A stretch of 64,000 nucleotides of DNA from Candidatus Limihabitans stercoravium. Lineage in GTDB: Bacteria; Bacillota; Clostridia; Christensenellales; CAG-314. Made by a program: the position numbers and the translations under genes. The notes under the pieces were generated by a model. The model made no database searches and had not been told where the DNA came from. It was given only the letters and a program-made list of their open reading frames with translations. Where the stretch lies: positions 1-64,000 of the forward strand of contig DVLO01000003.1 in assembly GCA_018715495.1 (NCBI GenBank). The letters are read 5' to 3'. This document shows positions 41,904 to 50,080 of the stretch, one piece after another (positions within the stretch are counted from its first letter, which is position 1; each line of letters begins with the position of its first letter).

Positions 41904-42018
41904 ATACACCTCACATTTTACTGCAATTATAGCCATTGCGTAGACAAATGTCAATACTGCTTTTAAAAAACCACTTTAAAAATACGCTTTTGTGTCTTAT
42001 TTGCAACGTATGTGGCAA

Positions 42019-42024
42019 TACAAT
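42019..42024 (+). promoter_or_regulatory. -10 box of murG, leaderless arrangement
   Basis: TACAAT ends five bases before the murG ATG at 42030. No good -35 is found at 16-18 bases, and no Shine-Dalgarno sequence precedes the start. TGTGGCAA just upstream is not a perfect extended -10. Confidence 0.4.
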
Positions 42025-42029
42025 ACAGT

Positions 42030-43055
42030 ATGAAGATTGTATTTTGCGGAGGTGGCACAGCCGGCCACGTAACACCAAACATTGCATTGATAAACACTTT
42101 AAAAGGCGAAAAGTTCTACATCGGAACGGACGCAATGGAAAAGCAACTGACACAACCTCTTGTGGACAGCAAACAGTTGCAGTACTTCACAATTACAGCA
42201 AGCAAGTTTGAAAGAAAGTTTACCCTAAAGAACCTTCTCTTGCCCTTCCGACTGATCAGGAGTGTTTCCCAAAGTAAAAAGATACTAAAACAGATATCCC
42301 CTGATGTTGTGTTCAGTAAGGGCGGATACGTAGGACTGCCCGTAGTAATTGCAGCACACATGTTGAAGATTCCCGCTGTAATTCACGAAAGCGACAGTTC
42401 AATGGGACTTGCCAATAAACTTGCACTGCCTTTCTGTACGAAATTGTTGTCAACGTTTCCCTGCCACAAGAAGGCAACCGTGTGTGGAGCAATCATTCGC
42501 AAACAGTTGTACAGCGGCGACAAACAGAAGGGATTGTCTCAAATGAAGTTTGACGGTAAGAAACCCGTACTGTTGTTTACAGGCGGAAGTCTTGGCGCAG
42601 ACACGCTCAACAAACTGGCACAAAAATGTGCACCTGAGCTTTCGGAAAAATTTGACATCTTTGTACTGACGGGAAAGGGCAAGACGGTAAGCAGCAAATA
42701 TCTGCACCATCAACCATATTCAGCCAATATAGAAGACATCTTTTCCGCAACATCCATTGCCGTAACCCGTGGAGGCAGCAATACACTGTGTGAATTGACA
42801 GCACTTAACATACCCTTTGTTGTCATACCTCTTGAAAAATGTTCCAGAGGAGAACAAAAGGTCAATGCTCAATACTTCAGCCAATGTCACGCAGGCATTG
42901 CCCTACCCGATGATTGTACGCCCGAACAACTGACTGAAGCAATCAATACATTGTACAAAAACAGAAAACTGTACGTAAGCAGTCAAAAGCAAATGCGTAT
43001 CGACGGCACCAAAGAAGTTGCACAACAAATTGAATGTGTTGCAAAAAGCAAGTAA
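42030..43055 (+). CDS. murG: UDP-GlcNAc:undecaprenyl-PP-MurNAc-pentapeptide GlcNAc transferase
   Basis: Membrane-associated glycosyltransferase of 341 residues that converts lipid I to lipid II. The first glycine loop is GGGTAGHV (7-14). GGYVGLPVVIAA and IHESDSSMGLANKLA (the Bacillota variant of HEQN) follow. The C-terminal donor site is TRGGSNTLCELTALNIPFVVIPL with the GEQKVNA segment. The ATG at 42030 is chosen because it gives the normal MKIVFCGGG start; an upstream ATG at 42012 would add six residues. It stands apart from other mur genes in the window. Confidence 0.92.
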   Translation: MKIVFCGGGTAGHVTPNIALINTLKGEKFYIGTDAMEKQLTQPLVDSKQLQYFTITASKFERKFTLKNLLLPFRLIRSVSQSKKILKQISPDVVFSKGGYVGLPVVIAAHMLKIPAVIHESDSSMGLANKLALPFCTKLLSTFPCHKKATVCGAIIRKQLYSGDKQKGLSQMKFDGKKPVLLFTGGSLGADTLNKLAQKCAPELSEKFDIFVLTGKGKTVSSKYLHHQPYSANIEDIFSATSIAVTRGGSNTLCELTALNIPFVVIPLEKCSRGEQKVNAQYFSQCHAGIALPDDCTPEQLTEAINTLYKNRKLYVSSQKQMRIDGTKEVAQQIECVAKSK

Positions 43056-43072
43056 CGTCCACTAAAAATCCA

Positions 43073-43978
43073 CTACATTCCGTAAGTTTCACGGACGGCA
43101 GTACAGGCTTCGACAATCTTGTTGCGCAATGGTTCGGGGCTTTCCACCTTGACTTTCGCCCCAAATGACAACAGTTTGCCCACAAGGTAATCGTCAATGG
43201 GAAGACGTGCCTTAGCAACGTAATCGTCGCCAAGTTTTGCAACGTGACCGATTCCCAGCCATTCTTCCACTTCCGTCAACGCACTGCCGCTTACAGTCAG
43301 TATGACGTCGGAATATTCCGTGCGTTTAGAAACGCCGCTGAGCAGTGATACATCAACGGAAAATCTGCGTGGGATAAAACGCTCCCCTTCCAGATGAAGT
43401 TCGGCAAAACGTGCAATCTTGAAATATCTGAAATCGTTGCGCAGACGACAGAAACAGTAAACGTACCAACTACCGTCTTTAAAAATCATGCTGTACGGTT
43501 CCAGCGAACGCCTTGTGACGCCTTCCTTGCTGTGATATTCACCCGACACAGTAAGATTGTTTTCCAAAGCGTGCTGTAAAATGGTGATCTTTTCCTGCAA
43601 TCCTTCCATTGCACTGCCGTCTACAATCAATTTTTCCGAACTGCCTACATTGTCGAATTCCCTGTTTATTCCCTGCAATTTGTCCGCCACCGACTGGGTA
43701 ACGTCATCCTGCAGCGAAAAGCTCTTTACCGCCAACAAGGCACGTTTATACTCATCTTTAGTAAAATACATTGACGACAACCTGTAATTGTCAATGATGC
43801 CCCAACCACCGTTTCTGCCGTGTCTGACCATCAGCGGAACACCCGCCTGACTCAGCACATCCAGGTAACGGTAAACAGTACGCTTGGAAATTTCGTACTT
43901 TTCCGCCAGCTGTTCGGCTGTGCACATCTTGTTGGACAACAATGTTGTCAATATACCTATAATCACGGGAACTTGCAT
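43073..43978 (-). CDS. WYL-domain transcriptional regulator (DeoR/YafY type)
   Basis: 301 residues. An N-terminal winged helix-turn-helix (CTAEQLAEKYEISKRTVYRYLDVLSQAGVPLM, about 20-52) is followed by a WYL domain (SLEPYSMIFKDGSWYVYCFCRLRNDFRYFKIARFAELHL, about 145-185) and a C-terminal WCX-like part. WYL domains sense ligands, in several cases nucleic acids, and regulate defence, phage or DNA-damage genes. ATG 43978 has AGGAGG. The promoter overlaps a strong inverted repeat, suggesting autoregulation, and the divergent 58-aa gene shares the control region. Confidence 0.88.
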   Translation of the reverse strand: MQVPVIIGILTTLLSNKMCTAEQLAEKYEISKRTVYRYLDVLSQAGVPLMVRHGRNGGWGIIDNYRLSSMYFTKDEYKRALLAVKSFSLQDDVTQSVADKLQGINREFDNVGSSEKLIVDGSAMEGLQEKITILQHALENNLTVSGEYHSKEGVTRRSLEPYSMIFKDGSWYVYCFCRLRNDFRYFKIARFAELHLEGERFIPRRFSVDVSLLSGVSKRTEYSDVILTVSGSALTEVEEWLGIGHVAKLGDDYVAKARLPIDDYLVGKLLSFGAKVKVESPEPLRNKIVEACTAVRETYGM

Positions 43979-43996
43979 AACAAACCTCCTGGCTTC

Positions 43997-44026
43997 ATTA
44001 TAGTATACTTGACAAACTGTTGTCAA
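43997..44026 (-). promoter_or_regulatory. Promoter and operator-like repeat of the WYL regulator
   Basis: TTGACA (44026-44021) and TATAAT (44002-43997) with an 18-base spacer. The -35 lies inside the inverted repeat TTGACAA-ACTG-TTGTCAA (44009-44026), a likely operator for the regulator itself. Confidence 0.65.
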
Positions 44027-44062
44027 TATTTAGTGTAAAAAATTACAAATATTTTGTTAAAG

Positions 44063-44096
44063 TTGACATACTATTGCATATTTAGTATGGTACAAT
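44063..44096 (+). promoter_or_regulatory. Promoter of the 58-aa gene
   Basis: TTGACA at 44063, with TATGGT 17 bases later (44086-44091) or an extended -10 TGG-TACAAT (44088-44096). Either gives a start shortly before the AGGAGGG ribosome-binding site. Confidence 0.55.
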
Positions 44097-44120
44097 GGAG
44101 CCATCAGGAGGGAAACAAAA

Positions 44121-44297
44121 ATGACAAACAAATTCAACGTTACAAGAACTTCCGTCTACAGTGAAGAAATGGTAAAAGCAAGCGAATTTTTCACCCCCAC
44201 AGATAGTTTGCTGAATAAACTGCGTCGTAAGATGTCAGCATTTCAGCCGCAACAAAGTTACAGAACAAATTTTATACCCGAAGTAAATTTCAACTGA
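44121..44297 (+). CDS. Small hypothetical protein, 58 aa, divergent from the WYL regulator
   Basis: A short reading frame of 58 residues starting MTNKFNVTRTSVYSEEM and ending FIPEVNFN. It has an excellent ribosome-binding site (AGGAGGG, 9 bases before ATG) and its own promoter. Composition is polar and charged with a helical middle (SLLNKLRRKMSAF), without cysteines or membrane segment. Family not recognised. Its head-to-head place with the WYL regulator suggests that it is the regulator's target. Confidence 0.65.
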   Translation: MTNKFNVTRTSVYSEEMVKASEFFTPTDSLLNKLRRKMSAFQPQQSYRTNFIPEVNFN

Positions 44298-44371
44298 ATC
44301 AATAAACTGCAGCTGTTTTTAAAGTTAAATTGTAAAAACAATTGCAACAAGCGAAAGCATATTTTACAGAA

Positions 44372-44406
44372 ACAAAAAGCGCCTTTTAACTAAAGACGCT
44401 TTTTTC
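44372..44406. terminator. Bidirectional terminator between the 58-aa gene and ddl
   Basis: AAAAAGCGCCTTTT and AAAGACGCTTTTTT form an imperfect stem flanked by A- and T-runs. Confidence 0.8.
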
Positions 44407-44408
44407 AT

Positions 44409-45467
44409 TTATTTTTTACCTTTACAACCACTCAACACTTCCGAACGATACCTGTAACTCAACGACTGTCTTGAATCAAATCTTCTAACACCTTCCTTTA
44501 GCAGCAGATCCCCGAATTGAGTTGCACTGTACTTGTCCTTCCACATGCCGTAAGCAAGCGAACCGGGTACGGTGTTGATTTCATTTACATATAGTTTACC
44601 GTCACTTGCAAGAAAATCCACCCTGATTACACCACCAAAACCCAGCGCTGTGTAAATTTTTTCTGTAATTTCCGCAACCTTGTCATCGTACTCATCGGTG
44701 ATGTGTTTGCCTGTCGCTATCCCTTTGGTACCACTGAGATACTTGTCTGCAAATGTCAATATTTCGTGCGATGTCAACGGAAAGTCAACAGGGCTTGTTG
44801 CAACATTGCCGTAAACAGTCATTGCGGAACAATTTATTTCCAGGAAGTCCTGCAATGCCTGTTCAATAAGAATCCTCTTGTCAAACTGTGATGCAACATC
44901 AATGCAGGTCTTGAGTTCATTGATGTCATGCGCAATGCCAATACCTATACTTGACCCCAACGTGCAAGGCTTGACTATAAGAGGAAAGCCCAATCGGTCA
45001 ACAACACCGTCAATGTCACCGTCGAACAGCACTCCGTCCACCACGTCGATACCCAAAGACTTCAACTGCAGTTTGGTAAGATACTTATCCATGGCAACAC
45101 CGCAACACAACACTCCGCTTTCAACATCGGGAATACCTGCCAGCTGTAACAGTCCCGCTACCGCACCGTCTTCACCGTTGACTCCGTGACAACAGTTGAC
45201 TGCGCAGTCTATATGTACACGCTTTTTACCAAGCGTTGTGCGAATTTCCACACAACGTCCCCCTAAAATAAAGCTCATTTCACGCCTGAATTTTGTTGTA
45301 AGATGTTCCATTGGGCTGAGTTTTTCGGCGAAGTAAGCTCTATTGTTTCTGTCCAAATAGCATCCTATTACATTGTGATTGGCAAGGTAGCCACGTGCAA
45401 GGCAAGCAGTAATTATCGAAATGTCATGTTCGCAACTTTTTCCCCCGTACACCAACAATACGTTCAT
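44409..45467 (-). CDS. ddl: D-alanine--D-alanine ligase
   Basis: ATP-grasp ligase of 352 residues that makes D-Ala-D-Ala for the wall. It has the N-terminal YGGKSCEHDISIITA, the Gly-rich TLGSSIGIGIA loop, the metal-binding RVDFLASDGKLYVNEINTVPG with Asp, Glu and Asn residues, and SHEILTFADKYL. The product feeds the MurF-like enzyme encoded just upstream in the same operon. AAGGAGAG ribosome-binding site. Length and motifs are normal. Confidence 0.93.
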   Translation of the reverse strand: MNVLLVYGGKSCEHDISIITACLARGYLANHNVIGCYLDRNNRAYFAEKLSPMEHLTTKFRREMSFILGGRCVEIRTTLGKKRVHIDCAVNCCHGVNGEDGAVAGLLQLAGIPDVESGVLCCGVAMDKYLTKLQLKSLGIDVVDGVLFDGDIDGVVDRLGFPLIVKPCTLGSSIGIGIAHDINELKTCIDVASQFDKRILIEQALQDFLEINCSAMTVYGNVATSPVDFPLTSHEILTFADKYLSGTKGIATGKHITDEYDDKVAEITEKIYTALGFGGVIRVDFLASDGKLYVNEINTVPGSLAYGMWKDKYSATQFGDLLLKEGVRRFDSRQSLSYRYRSEVLSGCKGKK

Positions 45468-45476
45468 ATTCTCTCC

Positions 45477-46937
45477 TTAAATTTTAGTACAATCTTCAGG
45501 TATGTCATTTTGAAACAACAGGTAGTCAACCTTGTAATCAAGAGCATTTACTGTTTTTACCGCATCGGCAGTACTGTCAGCAAATACAACGTTTCCTCCC
45601 GCCAGCGCAACGCCTTCGGCAATACTGTTACTGTTTACACCTACTACCACAACCAGTCGGCAACTTGCGCCCAGCAATCTTCCACACTGCACATTTAGCT
45701 GACGTTGTTGACTGCCTCCTTCAACTATACCCTGACTGATTGCAACTTTAGTGCCTCTCAGCATATCAAGAGTTGTACAGCAGCTTGCCACGCCGTTGAT
45801 GTTGGCGTTGTAGCTGTCGTCAATAATGTCAAAATGCGGAGTGTTTATCAGTTGCATTCGGTGATCAATCTGCAAAAGTTCTTTCACACTATCCTTAAAT
45901 TGGCTTATGTCGTATCCCAGTTGTCGACACACCTCCAACGCACATACAATGTTTTGTACGTTTGCAACACCCAACAACGGACATTGAAAATCAACGTCAT
46001 TGTCACCATGCACAACAAAGTGCATTTCGTTGTTTTCTACTTTTACAATATCGAAACTCAAACCGTCCGTGCCTACATATACTTTTCTACACTTTCCACG
46101 GGTGCGGTAGCTTTCTGTGTTCTGAACAGATCCAATCACACAGAAGCTGCTTTCAGTCAGACTGTCAATCAAACAACCCTTTTCATATACGATGTTGTCT
46201 AAACTTTTAAATGTTTCCAGGTGTTGGTCAGTAACACCGGTAATCACACCGACGTCGGGAGGGAACAGTCTGCACAATTTACTTATGTCCCCTCTGCGTC
46301 TTGCCCCGAATTCCAACACAATATAGCGTGAATCGATGGCGTTTCCATTGATATATCTGGCGATGCCCAACGGAGTGTTGTAGCTTGAGGGAGTTGCATT
46401 GCAGTTCAACAATTGTGACAGTATTTGCTTTACGCTGGTTTTTCCGAAACTCCCTGTCACTGCAATTGTCACTACATTGCTAGAGTGTAACTTTTTTCTT
46501 GCCTTGGATATGTAGTACCGTCCTATTGCGCTCTCTAAAGGCAGTAAAACAATGTGCGAAAAAGCAACAGCAAAGGGCAACAACGCAACACCAACGGGGA
46601 AAACAAGACACACAGCGGTAATTACACAGCACAGTGCCACTGAGGTGCGAATCATTCGAAAGGTAAATTTCATCGGTTTGTTGCTTTTGGCTATTTTTAC
46701 GGCAAATACAATGCCTAAAGGCAATGTCACGCACACACAAATGACACCCGCCCAAAGGTGATTTAACGCAAACAGTACTGCAAATGCAAATTGCAACAAA
46801 ACAATAAGCAGAAAATACCTGCTTTTCAGCACTGTAAAGTATTCGGTAATGTGGTAGGACTTTCCCTGCAAATAGGCAAGACAAGGCAAACTGCACATAT
46901 ATAAAGCCACACAACACAACACTGTAACTGTTGTCAT
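45477..46937 (-). CDS. murF: MurF-like ligase with N-terminal membrane segments
   Basis: 486 residues. Residues 1-130 carry about four hydrophobic segments (LCCVALYMCSLPCLAYL, YFLLIVLLQFAFAVLFAL, AGVICVCVTLPLGIVFAV, CCVITAVCLVFPVGVALLPF). The Mur ligase domain follows: TGSFGKTSVKQIL P-loop near 161, VLEFGARRRGDISKL, TGVTDQHLETF and DDSYNANI. MurF joins D-Ala-D-Ala to UDP-MurNAc-tripeptide, and ddl lies downstream, supporting that role. The usual MurF N-terminal substrate domain is replaced by membrane segments, so a relative with another substrate is possible. It overlaps the upstream gene by four bases. Confidence 0.8.
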   Translation of the reverse strand: MTTVTVLCCVALYMCSLPCLAYLQGKSYHITEYFTVLKSRYFLLIVLLQFAFAVLFALNHLWAGVICVCVTLPLGIVFAVKIAKSNKPMKFTFRMIRTSVALCCVITAVCLVFPVGVALLPFAVAFSHIVLLPLESAIGRYYISKARKKLHSSNVVTIAVTGSFGKTSVKQILSQLLNCNATPSSYNTPLGIARYINGNAIDSRYIVLEFGARRRGDISKLCRLFPPDVGVITGVTDQHLETFKSLDNIVYEKGCLIDSLTESSFCVIGSVQNTESYRTRGKCRKVYVGTDGLSFDIVKVENNEMHFVVHGDNDVDFQCPLLGVANVQNIVCALEVCRQLGYDISQFKDSVKELLQIDHRMQLINTPHFDIIDDSYNANINGVASCCTTLDMLRGTKVAISQGIVEGGSQQRQLNVQCGRLLGASCRLVVVVGVNSNSIAEGVALAGGNVVFADSTADAVKTVNALDYKVDYLLFQNDIPEDCTKI

Positions 46938-47656
46938 CTTGTACCCCTTACAAATTGATAGGCAATTTCACTAAATCTTACGTCCGTTAAAAATGCAAAG
47001 TGATCGCCCTTCAACACTACCAATGCGCTGTCTTTTACTAATTTACAGTAACGTCTTGCCATCCACAATGGCGTAACATCATCCTTGTCACCAACGGTCA
47101 CAAACAAAGGACAACGTACATCGACAGCGTATCTACTCACATCGCTGTTGACAACCTTGACAAAGGTGTTTTTTAGAGCGGGTCTGGCGTTGCGATAGTC
47201 TTCACTACCACTATTTTTTAGGTGACGTGGGTGTAAAATTCCAACACGACAACACCATTTCTTGAGTTTGTAAAGACGTATTTTAAACCACTTTCTAAAG
47301 CTGAAACGCCTAAACCCTGCAGCACCTGTAAACAACATTGCCTTGACCAATTGCGGATTGGTTGCAGCAATTACCGTTGCCACACGGCACCCGAAACTGT
47401 GTGCAACAATAGTTACCTCAGAAACACCCTCTTTGTTGAGCGACTGCACAATATCACGGGCGTAGTCTTCAATTGTCCACCCATCAGCGGGCGGATCCAC
47501 ATTGTACCCAAATCCCCTGAAATCTACGACAATACAGCGAAACTGTTCCTTGAACCTAGGTAGTATACCCTTGAAGATACTTCCGTCACAACCCCATCCA
47601 TGCAAAAAGAGAAGGACATCCTTGTCCTTCTCTTCATTAGTAATCAGTTTATTCAT
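46934..47656 (-). CDS. Alpha/beta hydrolase
   Basis: Soluble hydrolase of 240 residues. Oxyanion loop HGWGCDGSIF, nucleophile elbow AHSFGCR near residue 87, the acid in VGDKDDVTPLW, and the His in KGDHFAFL are present. The substrate is unknown. It lies inside the tsaE-tsaB-rimI-murF-ddl operon between rimI and the MurF-like gene. Ribosome-binding site GGGTGAAAC. Confidence 0.87.
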   Translation of the reverse strand: MNKLITNEEKDKDVLLFLHGWGCDGSIFKGILPRFKEQFRCIVVDFRGFGYNVDPPADGWTIEDYARDIVQSLNKEGVSEVTIVAHSFGCRVATVIAATNPQLVKAMLFTGAAGFRRFSFRKWFKIRLYKLKKWCCRVGILHPRHLKNSGSEDYRNARPALKNTFVKVVNSDVSRYAVDVRCPLFVTVGDKDDVTPLWMARRYCKLVKDSALVVLKGDHFAFLTDVRFSEIAYQFVRGTR

Positions 47657-47670
47657 GTTTCACCCAAGCA

Positions 47671-48111
47671 CTACAACATCAATTGCATTGTGTAAGCGTC
47701 ACTGTGATGTTGATTGTGCGTGTAAAAGTTTTTGCGCAAGGCGGTGACCTTGTATCCGCATTTAATGTACAACTGCTGTGCGGCGATGTTGTCCACTTCC
47801 ACTTCAAGACTGACGACAGTTGCGCCAAGATCTCTGCAATGTGTTTCCACCCACTTCATAAGGCTGAATGCAATACCCTGTCTGCGATAATCGGGGTGAA
47901 CGGCAACATTGTTTATTTCGGCAAATTCGTCAATCACACGGACGCCAACGGTGCCCACTACCTTGTCTTGTATACAATATGCAACATAGGTGGAAAATGT
48001 GTTGGAAAATTCCTGTCTTACACTGTTTTCCGACCATGCCTGTTCACCAAGACACAATTGTTCAAGACGGGCAATTTCCGAAATGTAACTTTCATCTAGT
48101 ACCTTGAGCAT
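47671..48111 (-). CDS. rimI: Ribosomal protein S18 alanine N-acetyltransferase
   Basis: GNAT acetyltransferase of 146 residues. The acetyl-CoA site VHPDYRRQGIAFSLMKW is seen at about 70-86, and a C-terminal NIAAQQLYIKCGYKV block is typical of RimI. Start at 48111 (AGGAAC upstream) gives a normal GNAT N-terminus; the longer frame lies inside tsaB. RimI genes often sit with tsaB and tsaE, as here. They overlap, with rimI starting inside the tsaB 3' end. Confidence 0.85.
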   Translation of the reverse strand: MLKVLDESYISEIARLEQLCLGEQAWSENSVRQEFSNTFSTYVAYCIQDKVVGTVGVRVIDEFAEINNVAVHPDYRRQGIAFSLMKWVETHCRDLGATVVSLEVEVDNIAAQQLYIKCGYKVTALRKNFYTHNQHHSDAYTMQLML

Positions 48112-48667
48112 TTTTGAGTTCCTCAGCCTGACTTTTTCTGATGTAAACAGGTGTAAGTTTAGAAGCAAACCGGTTGTTTTCCACACGGTGCAAAGCTATT
48201 GCGACTTCGCCGTCAAGCAGATTGCATTCTTCCATTGTTACTGCTTTTTTCGCCCTTTCATCGTCGTAGGAAATCAGACAAGGCGCCGTCACACATTGGT
48301 AGCCGTCGTACTTGGCGTAGTAGTAGCCGTTGCCTGCGTCTATTACAGCCCCCCTGTCATTTCCCAGTTGCATTGCATGAAGCACATCAATTCCCACCAC
48401 AGGAATATTCAATGCGCACACGTACCCCTTTACTGCAGAAATACCGATTCGTATCCCGGTAAAACTACCGGGGCCAACAGCACAGGCAATGCAGTCCAAT
48501 TGACTGAGGGTGATTTCGGCCCTGTCCAGAGTTTCCTGAACGCAACTGCACAATCTTTCAAGGTGATGTGTTCCATTGTTTCTGACAGTGCCGTCCGTCA
48601 CTACTCCCTCTTTCACCACAGCGACGATAAGATCTTTAGTTGTACAATCTACAATGAGGATGTTCAT
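48092..48667 (-). CDS. tsaB: tRNA t6A biosynthesis protein TsaB
   Basis: 191 residues, ASKHA fold. N-terminal ILIVDCTTKDL, and CAVGPGSFTGIRIGISAVKGY near residue 63, the signature of TsaB. It forms a complex with TsaD and TsaE to put threonylcarbamoyl on A37 of tRNAs. TsaD and TsaC are not in this window. It starts inside the end of tsaE (four-base overlap). Confidence 0.95.
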   Translation of the reverse strand: MNILIVDCTTKDLIVAVVKEGVVTDGTVRNNGTHHLERLCSCVQETLDRAEITLSQLDCIACAVGPGSFTGIRIGISAVKGYVCALNIPVVGIDVLHAMQLGNDRGAVIDAGNGYYYAKYDGYQCVTAPCLISYDDERAKKAVTMEECNLLDGEVAIALHRVENNRFASKLTPVYIRKSQAEELKNAQGTR

Positions 48668-49074
48668 TGAATATCAATCTCCCTGCTATTTTCGCCTGTT
48701 TTAGTAACAGTCACCACTATACATTTCGAAGGCAACAACGACTTGACGTTCTGACTCCATTCGATGAGAGAAACACCGTCAGGCACACTGAACAGTTCGT
48801 CAAGACCCAGTATTGCAACCTCTTCGGCATCATCAATGCGGTAGAAATCGAAGTGATTTAATGCAAGTCTGCCCTGGTAACAGTTGTGCAGAGTAAAGGT
48901 CGGGCTTGTCACCACCTCATCTATACCGAACTGACGCGCAACTCCTTTAGCAAAATGCGTCTTTCCTGCTCCAAGATCGCCCGACAACAACACCGTTTCG
49001 CCACCCTTTAAAGTTGCGGCAAATTGCATTGCAATATCCATTGTCTGTTCAACACTGTTGGAAATGTACTTCAT
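48664..49074 (-). CDS. tsaE: tRNA t6A biosynthesis ATPase TsaE
   Basis: ATPase of 136 residues that resets the TsaBD complex. Walker A GDLGAGKT (32-39), then SPTFTLHNCYQG (switch) and HFDFYRIDDAEE (Walker B-like). Start at 49074 follows AAGGGGTG; codons upstream in the frame belong to the leader. It is the first gene of a six-gene operon reaching ddl. Confidence 0.94.
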   Translation of the reverse strand: MKYISNSVEQTMDIAMQFAATLKGGETVLLSGDLGAGKTHFAKGVARQFGIDEVVTSPTFTLHNCYQGRLALNHFDFYRIDDAEEVAILGLDELFSVPDGVSLIEWSQNVKSLLPSKCIVVTVTKTGENSREIDIQ

Positions 49075-49097
49075 GTGCACCCCTTTTCTGGTAATGT

Positions 49098-49120
49098 ATA
49101 TGTTGAAAAGTTCAACATAT
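49098..49120. repeat. Perfect palindrome in the tsaE leader
   Basis: Arms ATATGTTGAA and TTCAACATAT, with an AAG loop, between the promoter and the ribosome-binding site. It could be a protein operator or an RNA hairpin. No T-run follows, so it is not a terminator. Confidence 0.55.
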
Positions 49121-49135
49121 CTTTTCGTCCTAGAT

Positions 49136-49164
49136 ATTGTACAACTAAACGGCAAATTTGACAA
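49136..49164 (-). promoter_or_regulatory. Promoter of the tsaE-ddl operon
   Basis: TTGTCA (49164-49159) and TACAAT (49141-49136) with a 17-base spacer. Confidence 0.7.
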
Positions 49165-49195
49165 GCACTACACACAACTGTTACAATGCTACATC

Positions 49196-49236
49196 TCAAA
49201 ACGCACAAGAAACGCCACAAAGGGCGTTTCTTGTAC
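49196..49236 (-). terminator. Terminator of the riboflavin transporter gene
   Basis: ACAAGAAACGCC and GGCGTTTCTTGT pair, followed on the minus strand by GCGTTTTGAG. Stem strong, T-run short. Confidence 0.7.
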
Positions 49237-49258
49237 ACAATATTTTCAGGACGTAAAT

Positions 49259-49960
49259 TTACTTCTTTTCGGAAGGTTCATCCGTTGATTGCACATTGTC
49301 ATCTGTCGGTTTGGAGGATTTCTTACCGTTCCAATGCAAAGCCTTAGACAACGGCTTGTACACAAAGTAAGTAATAACACCGCTCAACAGACATCTCAGG
49401 ATGTTGAATGGAGCAACAGCAAGAGGCAGGTAGAATGACAAGAAGTTTTCACTATTTACATTGGGATAAATCACCTCAACCATGCCGACAATTGCCTCCA
49501 TACCGTAACTCTTAGCGTAGAACGGAATCAGGATAAAAGCATTAGCCAACAGTGAAACAATCACTGCACTTACAGTACCAACGCCCAGACCTGCAATTGC
49601 GCTCTTTTTATTGCGGTACTTCTTGTATATCAATGCAGCAGGAACTACAAAAGCAATGCCCACCAAAATGTCGGCAAATTCACCTACATTTGCAGTACTA
49701 GACATTCCAAACAAAATCTTCAACACGCATTTAAGCACGATGATGATTGCTCCTGCAACAGGACCGATTGCGAAACCGCCCAACAATGCAGGCAAGTCGG
49801 AAATCTGAAAATCCAGCCAACTTGGGAACAAGAACGGCAAAGGAAACTTGACAAACAGATACAAAATCAACGAAATTGCAGTAAGTACGGCAATTACCGT
49901 GATGTTGCCCGTTGTCAGCAGACGTTGCTTGCTCTGTCTTTCTTCTAAGTTTTGTTTCAT
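49259..49960 (-). CDS. ribU: Riboflavin ECF transporter S component (RibU-like)
   Basis: Membrane substrate-binding subunit of 233 residues with about six hydrophobic segments, starting TVIAVLTAISLILYLFVKFPLPFL. The LPALLGGFAIGPVAGAII segment is typical of RibU-type S components that bind riboflavin and pair with an energising ECF module (not in the window). Identity is strongly backed by the FMN riboswitch directly upstream. The C-terminal tail is charged and Ser/Glu rich. ATG 49960 has AAGGAGAG. Confidence 0.9.
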   Translation of the reverse strand: MKQNLEERQSKQRLLTTGNITVIAVLTAISLILYLFVKFPLPFLFPSWLDFQISDLPALLGGFAIGPVAGAIIIVLKCVLKILFGMSSTANVGEFADILVGIAFVVPAALIYKKYRNKKSAIAGLGVGTVSAVIVSLLANAFILIPFYAKSYGMEAIVGMVEVIYPNVNSENFLSFYLPLAVAPFNILRCLLSGVITYFVYKPLSKALHWNGKKSSKPTDDNVQSTDEPSEKK

Positions 49961-49994
49961 GATACTCTCCTTTTTCCTTGTAAGCACAAGCAAA

Positions 49995-50028
49995 AGAAAA
50001 AGAAAAACCCCGACAAAAAGTCGGGGCA
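49995..50028 (-). terminator. Terminator of the FMN riboswitch
   Basis: GCCCCGAC-TTTTT-GTCGGGG followed by TTTTTCTTTTTC on the minus strand. It is the expression platform that forms when FMN is bound. Confidence 0.9.
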
Positions 50029-50080
50029 ATGATACCACAGATCACCAGTGTATAAACTACACCGGTACAGTACCATACAA

